Positions 32,516-42,748 of a stretch of 64,000 nt of DNA are shown here, piece after piece. Every line of letters starts with the position of its first letter. Position 1 is the stretch's first letter. This DNA comes from Lunularia cruciata (lineage: Eukaryota; Streptophyta; Marchantiopsida; Lunulariales; Lunulariaceae), in assembly GCA_948567375.1 (NCBI GenBank), contig OX419762.1:31078608-31142607 (forward strand). Reading direction: 5' to 3'. The notes under the pieces were generated by a model, which was given only the letters and a program-made list of their open reading frames with translations, was not told the origin of the DNA and made no database searches. Both the position numbers and the translations under genes were made by a program.

Positions 32516-34892
32516 TGCGACAACTCAGCAAATATCACTTTTGCAGTAATTGGGTAAGTAAAGTTCGTTCTTGTAAGGATACGAGTCAAAAATGTCCAAA
32601 TACAAATTCAAACAATAACATTGTAGTTCTTCTTGAGTTCTTCTTTAGTCTCTCAAGTAGAAACCACACCCAGAAGAGAGTAACAAGCACTAACTTGTAG
32701 TCTTGTCACGAATTAACACTCCATAATTATAACTCCAACAAATCTTTCCAAACAATCTTCATTGTGATGATTCAGGCTCTCCCAAAAACAACACTTCACT
32801 ACAAAACGACTTTGCCTCAAAATTGTGTTCCACCCCTCCATTGAAGGCACAACTTCCTTGATCAAAATTGCTTCACATCAACCTTGCACTACACTCACTT
32901 ATGCAGAATACTACCAACACTACAATTCCTCTCAGATCTGTCAAGGCATTGCTTCGATTTCACTTCACTCAGGATCAAACACATAGAATGAAGATCAAGG
33001 CCGTGGAATCCAACATCCAACAAACACACTGACTTGCACTTTGAATTTCTCCAAACACTCACAAACACAAGTACAACATTGATACTTGGAATCAAGCTCA
33101 AGCGACGAGCACTGCTTCATAGCACTTTGCTTTATCTATTCTCAGAAATTATGAGCATTGAACAATATGATACTACGAATGCCACTCTTAATTAGTGAAG
33201 CAATTGATAGTTCTAACAACTATACCGTTCTACAACAACTTTTCTAACCTACAGATCCAAAATGACAATGCACCTCTTCATATCTCAAAACTGTTACTAC
33301 TCCGATCCGATGTCTACTTCGTCATCGGCTTTCAAACCTAAACCCAAAGTAAATCTACTTCCTATTACTCTTTCCTTGGGTTTCATATCTTCTACTTCTT
33401 CTACCAGATCCAACAATTCTCTTTCCTGATCTGAAATTGCACTAGTGGGTAATCTATCTAACTCTTCATCTCTCGACCCACTCTTCTCTAATGTCCCTAT
33501 TGGTAATTCCAAAGACAATTGCACTCCTATGTTATCTACTTTGGGTTTTTCTCTTACATCTTTCCAAAGTTTTTCTATCTCTATTTTCACTAAGTCTAAT
33601 CTAATCGAAATGTTGTCTTCTACCTCTAAGATCTTCCTGTCTACACGAGTTCTGAGACTAATTAACAAGGCATTCAAATTTGTGTCCTGCGCTTGTCTTC
33701 GCCTTGTCTCTTGCACCAACAACTTCAACTCGTACAGCCTCGTCTCTTCAATCCAAATGTATCCTCTGTACTCAACATTGCATTCATCCGGAGGACTATC
33801 TCCTTCAAAGGCTCCAATCTCATCTTCCACTCTCGTTCTACAAGCCAATCCTCCTTGTACATTGCCAATTTTGCTTCAAACTTGGCTTTCACCGTCTCCT
33901 TCTCCTTCTCTTTCTATACAACTCTCTCCTCTTGATCACGAAGTAACTCTTGTAATCTCTCTTCTTCCCTATACCGTGTTGCCAACTCTCATTGCCAGAG
34001 TTGCTTCTTCTCCTCGACACTCTCCATCACCCTATCAAGCTCTTGATACTTCGCTGCTACTCTCACCATAGCATAGATAACCTCTACTCTTGAATCAACA
34101 AACTGTTGCTTCAAGATCTTGTACTCAGCTACTTGTCTCTCCCTTGCTATGTCACTCTTCTTCACAAGATCCTCTCGATAATTCATTTCTCTCTTCATGT
34201 CTTCAATTACCTGACTTCTCACTACTGCCTCCGCTCGCAGTACTTCCCTTTCCTCCTCACCTCGGGTTATACTCTTCTTCAACTCCAAGTTCTCTTCTTC
34301 TAATCAGGACAACACCTGCAATATAGTCTTTACCTCTGGACAAGTCGATTGCATCTCCTTCTTCTTGTATTCGAGCTTCACCAATAGAGGACACACCACC
34401 TCCCACAGATACTTGACTCCATCGCTTGGAGTTACTTCTTCTTGCACGGTGTCATCGGGAAAATAGCCCACGTGTACCCTTGAGGCTTTTGGTGTGATGA
34501 ATTTTCTTTTCTCTTTTATTTGTTGTAAGGAACAGGGATTTATGATAATATATCTTGGGTGTGGTTTTGCTATCTTGTTTTGGGAGAAAGTGAGGAGACA
34601 GAGAAGGGCTGAGGGTTTTCACAAAATGCCAAAAGATTTCGAGAGGATTTGGCAGAGGATTTCGAGAGGAGTGGCAGAAATTTTTGGGAGAAGAAAGGAG
34701 TAGGGTTTTTTTTTAAAAGGGACAGAGGAGTTTCGGGAGAAAAAGGGTTTTTTTTTTTCGGGAATGACAGGAGGAGTTTGGGGGCAGAGGACAAAAGGTG
34801 GGCAGGAAGGAAGTGAATCAAAAGGGGCTGGAATGATCAGGAAGGAGAGGTCATGAAGGCTTTTAGGGACAGAGGAAAAATCAGGAGAAAAA

Positions 34893-35060
34893 AAATTTTG
34901 AGTTGGACAGGAGAGGGTTTGGCAGGAGGAGAAATTCTCGAGAAGCTGGAGGGTTTGGACAGAGGAACACACACAGGAGAGGATTTTGAGTTAGACAGGA
35001 GAGGGTTTGGAAGGAGGAGAAATTCTCGAGAAGCTGGAGGGTTTGGACAGAGGAAGACAC
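34893..35060 (+). repeat. Two units of about 85 bp in X2
   Basis: Both units contain GAGTTGGACAGGAGAGGGTTTG-like sequence, then AGGAGGAGAAATTCTCGAGAAGC and GGAGGGTTTGGACAGAGGAA. A partial third follows near 35,065. Confidence 0.75.
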
Positions 35061-35189
35061 ACAGGAGAGGATTTTCGAGTTGGACAGGAGGGCTTGAGAG
35101 TGCAGGGGAGAAAATTTCTCGAGAACTGAAGGGTGGAAGAGGAACAATCAGGGCCAGGATTTTTGAGTTGGACAGGAGAGGAATTTCGA

Positions 35190-36070
35190 AATGTGAGAGT
35201 GCAGGGCTGTGCTTGGGCCAGGAGAGCAATTTCAAAATGTGAGAGTGCAGTGCTGTGCTTGGACCAGGAGAGCAATTTCGAAATGTGAGAGTGCAGGGCT
35301 GTGCTTGGACCAGGAGAGCAATTTCAAAATGTGAGAGTGCAGGCTGTGTTTGGACCAAGAGAGGAATTCTGAAATGTGAGAGTGCAGGGCTGTGCTTGGA
35401 GCAGGAGAGCAATTTCAAAATGTGAGAGTGCAGGCTGTGTTTGGACCTGGAGAGGAATTCTGAAATGTGAGAGTGCAGGGCTGTGCTTGGACCAGGAGAG
35501 GAATTTTTGAAAGGTGAGAGTGCAGGCTGTGCTTGGACCAGGAGAGGAATTTTCGAAATGTGAGAGTGCAGGGCTGTGCTTGGACCAGGAGAGCAATTTT
35601 GAAATGTGAGAGTGCATGGCTGTGCTTGGACCAGGAGAGCAATTTCGAAATGTGAGACTGCAGGGTTGTGCTTGGACCAGGAGAGAAATTTTGAAATGTG
35701 AGAGTGCAGGGCTGTGCTTGGACCAGGAGAGCAATTTTGAAATGTGAGAGTGCAGGGCTGTGCTTGGACCAGGAGAGCAATTTTGAAATGTGAGAGTGCA
35801 AGCTGTGTTTGGACCAGGAGAGGAATTCTGAAATGTGAGAGTGCAGGGCTGTGCTTGGACCAGGAGAGGAATTTTTGAAAGGTGAGAGTGCAGGCTGTGC
35901 TTGGACCAATTCGAAATGTGAGAGTGCAGGCTGTGTTTGGACCAAGAGAGGAATTCTGAAATGTGAGAGTGCAGGGCTGTGCTTGGACCAGGAGAGGAAT
36001 TTTCGAAAGGTGAGAGTGCAGGCTGTGTGCTTGGACCAGGAGAGGAATTTTCGAAATGTGAAAGTGCAGG
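35190..36070 (+). repeat. About 19 units of a 46-bp minisatellite in X2
   Basis: The phrase GTGAGAGTGCAGGGCTGTGC followed by TTGGACCAGGAGAG recurs every 45-48 bp. Units vary by short indels (CAGGCTGTG against CAGGGCTGTG). The GTGCTTGGACCAGG core is also the core of the 82-bp X1 repeat, so the two arrays share an ancestor. Confidence 0.9.
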
Positions 36071-36420
36071 GCAGAAAGTGTTTTCATGAAGGCAATTTTC
36101 GCAGGACTGTGATGGGTTTTGGTGAGGTGCATGAAGGCAATTTTCACAGGAATGTGAGGGCTTGAAAGTGCAGGGCAGAAAGTGTTTTCATGAAGGCAAT
36201 TTTCGCAGGACTGTGATGGGTTTTGGTGAGGTGCAGGGAGGCAATTTTTGCAGGAATGTGAGGGCTTGAAAGTGCAGGGCAGAAAGTGTTTTATGAAGGC
36301 AATTTTCGCAGGACTGTGAAGGGGTTTGTGAGGGCTGCACGAAGACAAATTTTGCAGCAATGTGAAGTGGTTTGGTGAGGTTGCAAGAAGACAATTTTAG
36401 CAGGTACTGTTAGGGACTTG
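36070..36420 (+). repeat. Three to four units of about 110-120 bp in X2
   Basis: The phrase GGCAGAAAGTGTTTTCATGA followed by AGGCAATTTTCGCAGGACTG recurs with GGTTTTGGTGAGGTGC spacers. Confidence 0.75.
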
Positions 36421-36499
36421 AGAGTGCAGGGGAGAGAAAGGTTTCTTCTTGAAGGAATGAACAAATGTGCAGGAGAGGAAGTGCTTGGACAGAAGGGCA

Positions 36500-36790
36500 A
36501 TTTTCGCAGGTCTGAAGGGCAGGCTGCAGGAGTAGCAAAAGAAACTCTCACAAAGGTGAGAACAGGACTGAGGAAGAGGGATTTATGTGTGAAAATGTTG
36601 ATAGAGTGTTGAGGGACAGAATTGGAAAGAGAATTTTCGCAGGTCTGAAGGGCAGGCTGCAAGAGTAGCAAAAGAAACTCTCACGAAGGTGAGAACAGGA
36701 CTGAGGAAGAGAGATTTCAATGTGAAAATGTTGATAGAGTGTTGAGGGACAGAATTGGAGAGGAATTTTTGCAGGTCTGAAGGGGATTTG
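36500..36790 (+). repeat. Two and a partial third unit of about 135 bp in X2
   Basis: Units start at GCAGGTCTGAAGGGCAGGCT near 36,507 and 36,640, with a shorter third near 36,772. They include AGCAAAAGAAACTCTCAC and GTTGATAGAGTGTTGAGGGA. Confidence 0.75.
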
Positions 36791-39287
36791 CTGCAGAAGT
36801 TGCCAAAGGATAATCTCCCGAAGGTGAGGATAGGAGTGAAGAAGAAAGATATAATTTTTTTTGGGAAGATGTTGTGAAGAGTGACTGAATAGGCAGTGAT
36901 AGGAGCTAGTCAGGAAGAAAAGGAGGAGAATTTCGAGGTGGCTCAGCTCATCTGGAACAAAGGCAAGAAAGATTTGAAGTTGGTTGGCCTGTCTGAATGG
37001 AGTGAATCTGATATGCAAAACAGGGCATAGGAGAATGAAGAGGTTCGGAGGGTGAATTGCCTTGCCTGCTGCCGGACAGAATATATGTGAACTGCCGGCT
37101 GAGTTGATGATCAGTTGCAACCTTAGGGCAGGCATTGTCTTGACTAGAACTATTTGACTTATCCAACTTTGTGAACGTTGTTGTTGAAACTCCTGTGAAT
37201 GATGAATCTTAGAAGCGGATTGTGTTATGAATTGTGACTAGAGTTGAGGAAAACTCCATTCTAGGAACTCTCAGTCCGGTCCATGTGAATAGCCTAAGTA
37301 AATGATCTGGAGGCCCGGGTTTATGTTTGGTTAGATCACTCAGTTGTTGTTTCTTTTATTTTATTAAAGGGCCACCTGACCTAGGTCTATGAACTGCCAG
37401 ATCCCAAACCATAGCTTGAACCTGACGTGAAAATAGAATATGAGACCAGGCAGAGGTAGAAACCATAACACCAGACTAGCATGACAAGATTAAATTTATG
37501 AAAGTCAAGGATAAAACAAAACCTTCAGGGAGAGCCAACCTTAGGGAAACTGAAACAACAGGTTCATATAGAGACAAATTCCCGACAAACCAGGAGTAGG
37601 GAAGGAATGTCAGTCTATGGGAAAGACCCAAAAGAAGGACAGTAGGGAAAACTAAGCACAAGCAGCCATGTGCTCGGCGCACTCTCGAGACCAAACGTTC
37701 CCCACGACAACGGCCACTTCCCTTCGTACTTCTTGTTCATCCAATACTCGCCTTCTTCTCTGCAGTCTTCAGATCGGAATAGAGGCCTCGCTTCTCGAGC
37801 TTTCATGTGCTTCTTCCTTCACCATACTCGGACCTGCATTGTACTTTGCCTTACATCTCGAGCGGACTCCTCTTTGCACTGCAATCTTCTTTTCTTCGGG
37901 CTCGGTTACTTCATCTTCCAACTGCGTGTTGTCCTTGGCTTTGATCTCTACCTGCACTTCTTCTTCTTTTGTAGTAGCTGGTGCCAATGTCATTTCTCCA
38001 CCCTCATCGCTGGCGCTACTCATATCGCCACTATGTAGTGTTAGCTCGGGTTCCTCCTCGTGTTCCGAGTCTTTGGTCTTGAGCTCGGCATCACCTTCCG
38101 AGTCTTCATCCTCCGACTCGATCACCACCATACCTCACCTCGGGTTTCCTCTCCTGGTCTTCCGAGGTTTCTTCATGTCTTCGGCTTTGCCCTGCCAACT
38201 TCACTTCTTTGAGTTCAAAGTACTCACTTTGATCTCCACAGTCTTCCTTGTCTTTGTATAGTAGTCGTCGGTGCTCTTGATTTGCAAAATGTATTGCTGC
38301 TCCTCGACATTGACCTCCTTTCTCAAATCGGGATGGAAGTGCGACACCATCCAAGTTTGCTCTACCGAGTTTAGCAAATTCAACCCAAGGTAGAAATGTG
38401 CTACAAACGGCATGATGTAGTGTGGAGGCAATTTATCCCGCAGATTCCATACCATTTGTTGCGTTCTCCCATGGAAACACCTTGCTCAATTGATCGGTTC
38501 TCCTGCAAACAACTTGTGAAAGAACACCGCTTGGTGTTTCATCACATACGTTGTTCTCTCTGGCTTCAGGATTGCCATCAGAGCACTCACAATTCCTCTC
38601 TTGACAGGGTCCTTGTAACTCTTGACTTTGTACCCATTCTTTGTCCGCTTTGATGAGAATGCATCTCTCACCTCTTGGGTTTCTTGAGCAATCTCTCCCT
38701 TCCCCAAGAACATGGCCCCCTGCTCCGAGCCTGCTTCCTTCCCGAGTACTAGTATCCAATCCAACTCTGTCCAGCACGCCAGATTTCCTTTCTTCCCTTC
38801 TTCCTTGGGTCCATCGAGACACTTACTCTTTATGATTTCTATCATGAAACCTGGAAAGCTCACGTTCCAGTTCCATGCCAAGAAAGTGAACCGAAGTCAG
38901 CTCAAGACTTTGATCCTAGCAATCACATCTAACCTCCAAATCACATGATTTCTCACTGCAAATTGGAGTTCTTCTTTCCTCCTCCTATCTCTCTTGCTTT
39001 CTGATTGTCTCTCAATTTCACTCTCGCGACTTCTCCCTTACACACTAACGCGTTTCCAACTCTATTTCCCTTCCCCCGATCACCTGCAAGACGACTTCTC
39101 AACGGTGAAGGAAAATTACTCGACATTTCATCGTTGCAAGTTTGATTTTTATAGAGTTGCATTTTCTTTGTCTTTCTTCACTTTGAGTTTCTACCAAGAA
39201 ATCTCACCTCCTGCATGCACTTGTCACTGTCAATCAACTTCCGTGCGTATGGGCCACCGGTTTTTGATCGATCCTTTCTTGAATTTT

Positions 39288-41258
39288 GAGGCCGGACTCC
39301 CCTCTTGAGGTCTCTCTTCCTCAAGAGTGACACAATTTACATTAGTATCCCCCTTTGGCTGAATTGTTGCACGCTCAGCGGGGGTCTGTACATACTTTAC
39401 AGGCGGCTTTGAGTTTGGTGGGTGAGGACATTGGTTGCCCATATGCCTTGATCCTTTACAATTTCTGCATAGGGGAATGTACCCGATTTGCCTTCTTGGC
39501 TCTGGACAGTTTGGAGACCAATGTCCCATCGAGCCACAATTATAATAGGCTCCGGTTGCAACATTCTGAGGGTGATTCTGGTTGCTCATTGGTGGTCTTT
39601 GTGGAGGAGCATTGGGGTTATACTCCCTTGGTCCAAACCTCGGACCTTGATACGATGTGCTTGGTTGAGGCTTTACTTCTTGTGTTTGGTACACAACCTC
39701 TTCGTCCTCGTCTTGGTTCCATCCCGGAACCCAATCAATTTGCTACACCAAGAATGCATTACGAGTATTGCATTCTGTGTTTGCATGGCCTGATTTGCCA
39801 CATGCGGTGCACCATACATTTGATCTCCCATATGCAGGGGCCTTCCTTCTGTCTTTGGCTCCAATCATCTAGATCTTGAAATCCAAAAACTCCTTGATGA
39901 GAGCATCCAGCTTGGTATCAGCCTTATTTACACTCTTTGATGGAGGAGTCATTGGTTTCTTGGCCCCACGTCTTCTGACTTGTCTTGGCTTTGATTCTTC
40001 TTCGGATTCCAAAGAAGAGCTCAAAGACATGGAGTACTCGTCCAAAGAAGGAGATGTGTTGCGCGAAGCTCTCCTTTTGGGCTTCTTGCCTTTCTTCTCC
40101 CAATTTCTCCGGTTACCAGCAGAGTGAGAGTGGGCCGCTTCATAACGAGCAACATGTTTGAGTACTTTGTCCATGGAAGTTACATTCTTCTCTCTTGCAA
40201 AGATTCATATCTTTGGTGAAAGTCCTCCGAGGAACCAGGTAATGGCTTGGGCATCGGAGTAACCCACCACCCCCGATTGCTTGGGAACTTGGTTCAATAG
40301 TGCCATGAACCGCTCAAAGTAGTCTCTCAACTTCTCCTTCTTGCCTTGGTCTAAATCTTTGAGTGTCGTGAAGACACTCATGTCGTAATCAACCTCCCAG
40401 AATTTTTCCAGGAAGTTGTTTCTCAAGTTCGCCCAGTCCGCTGGTATGAACCCCTCTGGGTCACATGGGTGTACCAGCTTTGAGCTTTCTTTTGGAGCAA
40501 ACTTGGGAAAATTCTCAGTCAATCCGCCGAGTCATGATCCTTGTTAGCAAAGGAGATGACTTTGAATTCTTCGATGAATTCATCAAGGGTCTTTGTCTTG
40601 TTCTGTCCCCTTGTACTTCTGATAGGCGTGTTGGATGACAGGCAACGAAGTCATTGTTTGATGCACTAAGATTGGCTGAAGTAGTGTTTAACTTGACGGA
40701 ACTGAAGGATTGGCTGGTATCAATGCCGTGTTGTCAGCCCAGGGGTTCCAATTTTTCAAATTCAAGGTGGGGTGTTCTTTGACACTTTCTGCTAAGGGTG
40801 TTGACTTCAACCCAAGTGGAAGATTCAGGATCAATGCCTTTGATTGGTTCTTCAAAATTCCTTCGGGACAACCGAGGAATCGTTTGTAGAAGATGTTGAC
40901 ACTCGTCTTCAATAAGTGTTCATGCTGTCTTTTCTTGAACAAAGTTCTTCAAGGACACAACTTCCTTTATAGCTCTAGGGGAAGTCGGTGTACTAGGCCG
41001 CAATGCATATGTTTGCCCACTCGATTCTTTCTTCTTCTTGGACGAGGAGGGAGATGCAAAGTAGCCTTGCCAACCACATTTGCGTTTCTTGTGGTCAAGT
41101 TCTTGCAGGGCTTCTTGCACTTCATGAAGGAGTTGAAAGTCCAATGCCTCTGGTTTGGTTTTGTTCACAATGGATGGGACATTCAAACGTTCGTCTTCTT
41201 CATGCTGCAGTGCTTGTCTTTGAGCTCTCTCTTCCTGTTGTTCTCTCAATGTAGACAT
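39288..41258 (-). pseudogene. Z-c gag with three zinc knuckles, broken
   Basis: Gag starts MSTLREQQEERAQRQALQHE. A capsid-like region at 40,522-40,205 includes FIPADWANLRNNFLEKFWEV and LRDYFERFMALLNQVPK. A basic and Ser-rich stretch follows (40,174-39,869). Three CCHC-type blocks come next: CTACGKSGHANTEC (about 39,800), a second reading YYNCGSMGHWSPNC with its first Cys changed to Tyr, and CRNCKGSRHMGNQC. Gag builds the virus-like particle and the knuckles bind RNA. The frame has several stops and passes into LTR sequence near 39,288. Confidence 0.75.
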
Positions 41259-41321
41259 TCATATTGCATTGATACCCAGTTTTGAATTTGGCTTTGTATT
41301 CTTCCACTTCTAAGATTTGTA

Positions 41322-41339
41322 TCCCCGGCAGCGGTGCCA
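41322..41339 (-). other. Z-c primer-binding site (tRNA-Asp type)
   Basis: The minus strand reads TGGCACCGCTGCCGGGGA, 8 nt after the LTR end TGTCACA... It differs at two positions from TGGCGCCGTTGCCGGGGA, the complement of the plant tRNA-Asp 3' end. Confidence 0.8.
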
Positions 41340-41346
41340 AAAATCA

Positions 41347-42388
41347 TGTGACAATTGGGCAAATATCACTGTTGCGGTAATCAGGTAAGTAAAGTTTGTT
41401 CCCGCAAGGATACGAGTCAAAAATGTCCAAATACAAAGTCAAACAATAACATTGTAGTTCTTCTTGAGTTCTTCTTTAGTCTATCAGGTAGAAACCACAC
41501 CCAGAAGAGAGTAACAAGCACTAACTCGCAATCTTGTCACAAATTAACACTCCATAATCACAACTCCAACAAATCTTTCCAAACAATCTTCATTGTGATG
41601 ATTCAGGCTCTCCTGAAAATGGCACTTCACTGCAAAACGACTTTGCCTCAAAATTGTGTTCCACGCCTCCATTGAAGGCACAACTTCCTTGATCAAAATT
41701 GCTTCACATCAACCTTGCACTACACTCACAAATGCAGAATACTACCAACACTACAATTCCTCTCAGATCTGTCAAGGCATTGCTTCGATTGCACTTCACT
41801 CAAGATCAAACACATAGAATGAAGATCAAGGCCGTGGAATCCAACATCCAACAAGCACATTGACTTGCACTTTGAATTTCTCCAAACACTCACAAACACA
41901 AGTACAACATTGATACTTGGAATCAAGCTCAAGCAACAAGCACTACTTCACAGCACTTTGCTTTATCTATTCTTAGAAATTATGAGCATTGAACAACATG
42001 ATACAGCAAATGCCACTCTTAAGTAGTGAAGCAATTGACAGTTCTAACAACTATACCGTTCTACAACAACTTTTCTAACCTGCAGATCCAAAATGACAAT
42101 GCACCTCTTCATATCTGCCTCTTCATATCTCAAAACTGTTACTACTCCAATCCGATGTCTACTTTGTCATCAGCTTTCCCCGAACCCGAAGTAAATCTAC
42201 TTCCTACTACTCTATCCTCGGGTTTCATATCTTCTACTTCTTCTACCAGATCCAGCAATTCTCTTTCCTGATCTGAAATTGCACTAGTGGGTAATCTATT
42301 TTACTCTTCATCTCTCGACCCACTCTTCTCTAATGTCTCCACTGGTAATTCCGAAGACAATTGCACTCCTATGTTATCTACTTTGGTA
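41347..42388 (-). mobile_element. Z-c 5' LTR, last 1.04 kb, with URF tail
   Basis: It holds the URF C-terminal tail (42,388-42,140, with ERELLDLVEEVEDMKPED) and the conserved 3' LTR part ending CAATTGTCACA at 41,347. It is cut at 42,388 by the Y1 LTR fragment. Confidence 0.75.
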
Positions 42389-42726
42389 ATGCTTAGGGGA
42401 ATAAGCCCATGTGAATGGATATTCCTTTCTACTTTTTGACTTTACTTGACTTTTAGTCTAGTAACTTGAGTTACTACAGTAATTATTAACTTTGGTATGT
42501 AACTATTTCACAAGTATATAAACAAGGGGTGAGGAGGTACTCAACATCCTTTCATTTGCAACTATCTCTCTCTCATTGAGTTCTCTAGTGAGCAATGTCT
42601 TGAGTCTTGGAGTGTTAGCCTTGGAGGAGTATGATGGAGTTGGGTTTCCTTGCCTTCTTAGTCCATGGTGTGCTATCATAATAGCCATCAGAGTTTCATC
42701 ATGAGTGAGAGACAGGCCGGCTCACA
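42389..42726 (+). mobile_element. Y1 5' LTR, second half
   Basis: It aligns with 49,498-49,835 and ends CCGGCTCACA. TATATAAA lies at 42,515-42,522. Confidence 0.85.
42515..42522 (+). promoter_or_regulatory. TATA box of the Y1 5' LTR
   Basis: TATATAAA. Y2 keeps the same box at 55,945, but the Y1 3' LTR has TACATAAA at 49,624. Confidence 0.65.
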
Positions 42727-42730
42727 TTTT

Positions 42731-42748
42731 TGGTTCCGTTGCCGGGAC
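42731..42748 (+). other. Y1 primer-binding site (tRNA-Asp type)
   Basis: TGGTTCCGTTGCCGGGAC lies 4 nt after the LTR end. It is close to the tRNA-Asp complement TGGCGCCGTTGCCGGGGA, with three or four differences. Confidence 0.75.

Larger units (their letters stand above)
34450..37709 (+). mobile_element. X2: 3.26-kb minisatellite-rich LTR-like element in Z-c
   Basis: It starts TGTCATCGGGAA and ends TTCCCCACGACA, so the ends are imperfect inverted repeats of TGTC...GACA type. ACGG on both sides (34,446-34,449 and 37,710-37,713) is a perfect 4-bp target duplication. Excising X2 plus one ACGG leaves a 29-bp interval between two URF landmarks, exactly as in Z-a, which confirms the edges. The body is purine-rich tandem repeats and no gene is credible. 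It is probably a solo LTR of an unidentified family. Orientation is arbitrary. Confidence 0.8.
33297..39126 (-). pseudogene. URF copy in Z-c, interrupted by X2
   Basis: The copy starts MSSNFPSPLRSRLAGDRGKG. It has the Trp-rich LAWNWNVSFPGF-type block, CWTELDWILVLGKEAG, MAILKPERTTYVMKHQAVFF and PPHYIMPFVAHFYLGLNLLN. The acidic SEDEDSEGDAELKTKDSE stretch follows (about 38,130-38,060). X2 splits it after a RSEASIPI block. The coiled coil resumes at 34,440 and runs to the tail, ending DEVDIGSE-stop at 33,297. Removing X2 and one 4-bp duplication gives the same spacing as in Z-a. It has stops and frameshifts but is among the better preserved copies. Confidence 0.7.
32516..39287 (-). mobile_element. 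Z-c 3' LTR (about 3.5 kb without X2)
   Basis: It contains the URF TATA box (39,153), the URF start (39,126) and stop (33,297), and the conserved 3' LTR part down to TTGTCGCA. X2 interrupts it at 34,450-37,709. Without X2 it is about 3,508 bp, in line with Z-f. Confidence 0.75.
32516..42388 (-). mobile_element. Z-c: pol-less Z element (LTR, primer site, gag, LTR), minus strand
   Basis: Reading down the minus strand: the remaining 5' LTR (42,388-41,347), primer site (41,339-41,322), gag (41,258-39,288), then directly the 3' LTR (39,287-32,516) with X2 inside. There is no protease, RT, RNase H or integrase. The gag frame passes straight into LTR sequence about 250 bp inside the LTR, so one deletion removed all of pol and the LTR start. 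The 5' LTR is cut by Y1. The 3' LTR end TTGTCGCA abuts Z-d. Confidence 0.75.

Noticed and set aside
35540-36060. GAATTTTC in X2 repeats as heat-shock elements
   Set aside because: Some repeat units contain GAAttTTC, but neighbours at 2-bp spacing are missing, the motif is AT-rich, and no TATA box is placed relative to it.
35190-36070. CRISPR-like regular repeats
   Set aside because: Repeats of 46 bp abut without unique spacers and vary by indels, as in a minisatellite. The genome is a plant's and no cas gene is present.
34837-36360. Minus-strand open frame of 507 codons in X2
   Set aside because: It is made almost wholly of the translated 46-bp minisatellite (repeating Ser/His/Leu-rich phrases), several other frames are equally open, and no domain is visible. 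It is a by-product of the repeat lacking stops.
34450-37709. X2 as a DNA transposon with terminal inverted repeats
   Set aside because: The end match is short and of TG...CA type, and there is no transposase. The solo-LTR reading is simpler, though not proven.
42731-42748. A tRNA-Asp gene
   Set aside because: Only 18 nt resembling the tRNA 3' end are present, directly after an LTR. It is a primer-binding site, as at 41,322 and 63,243.
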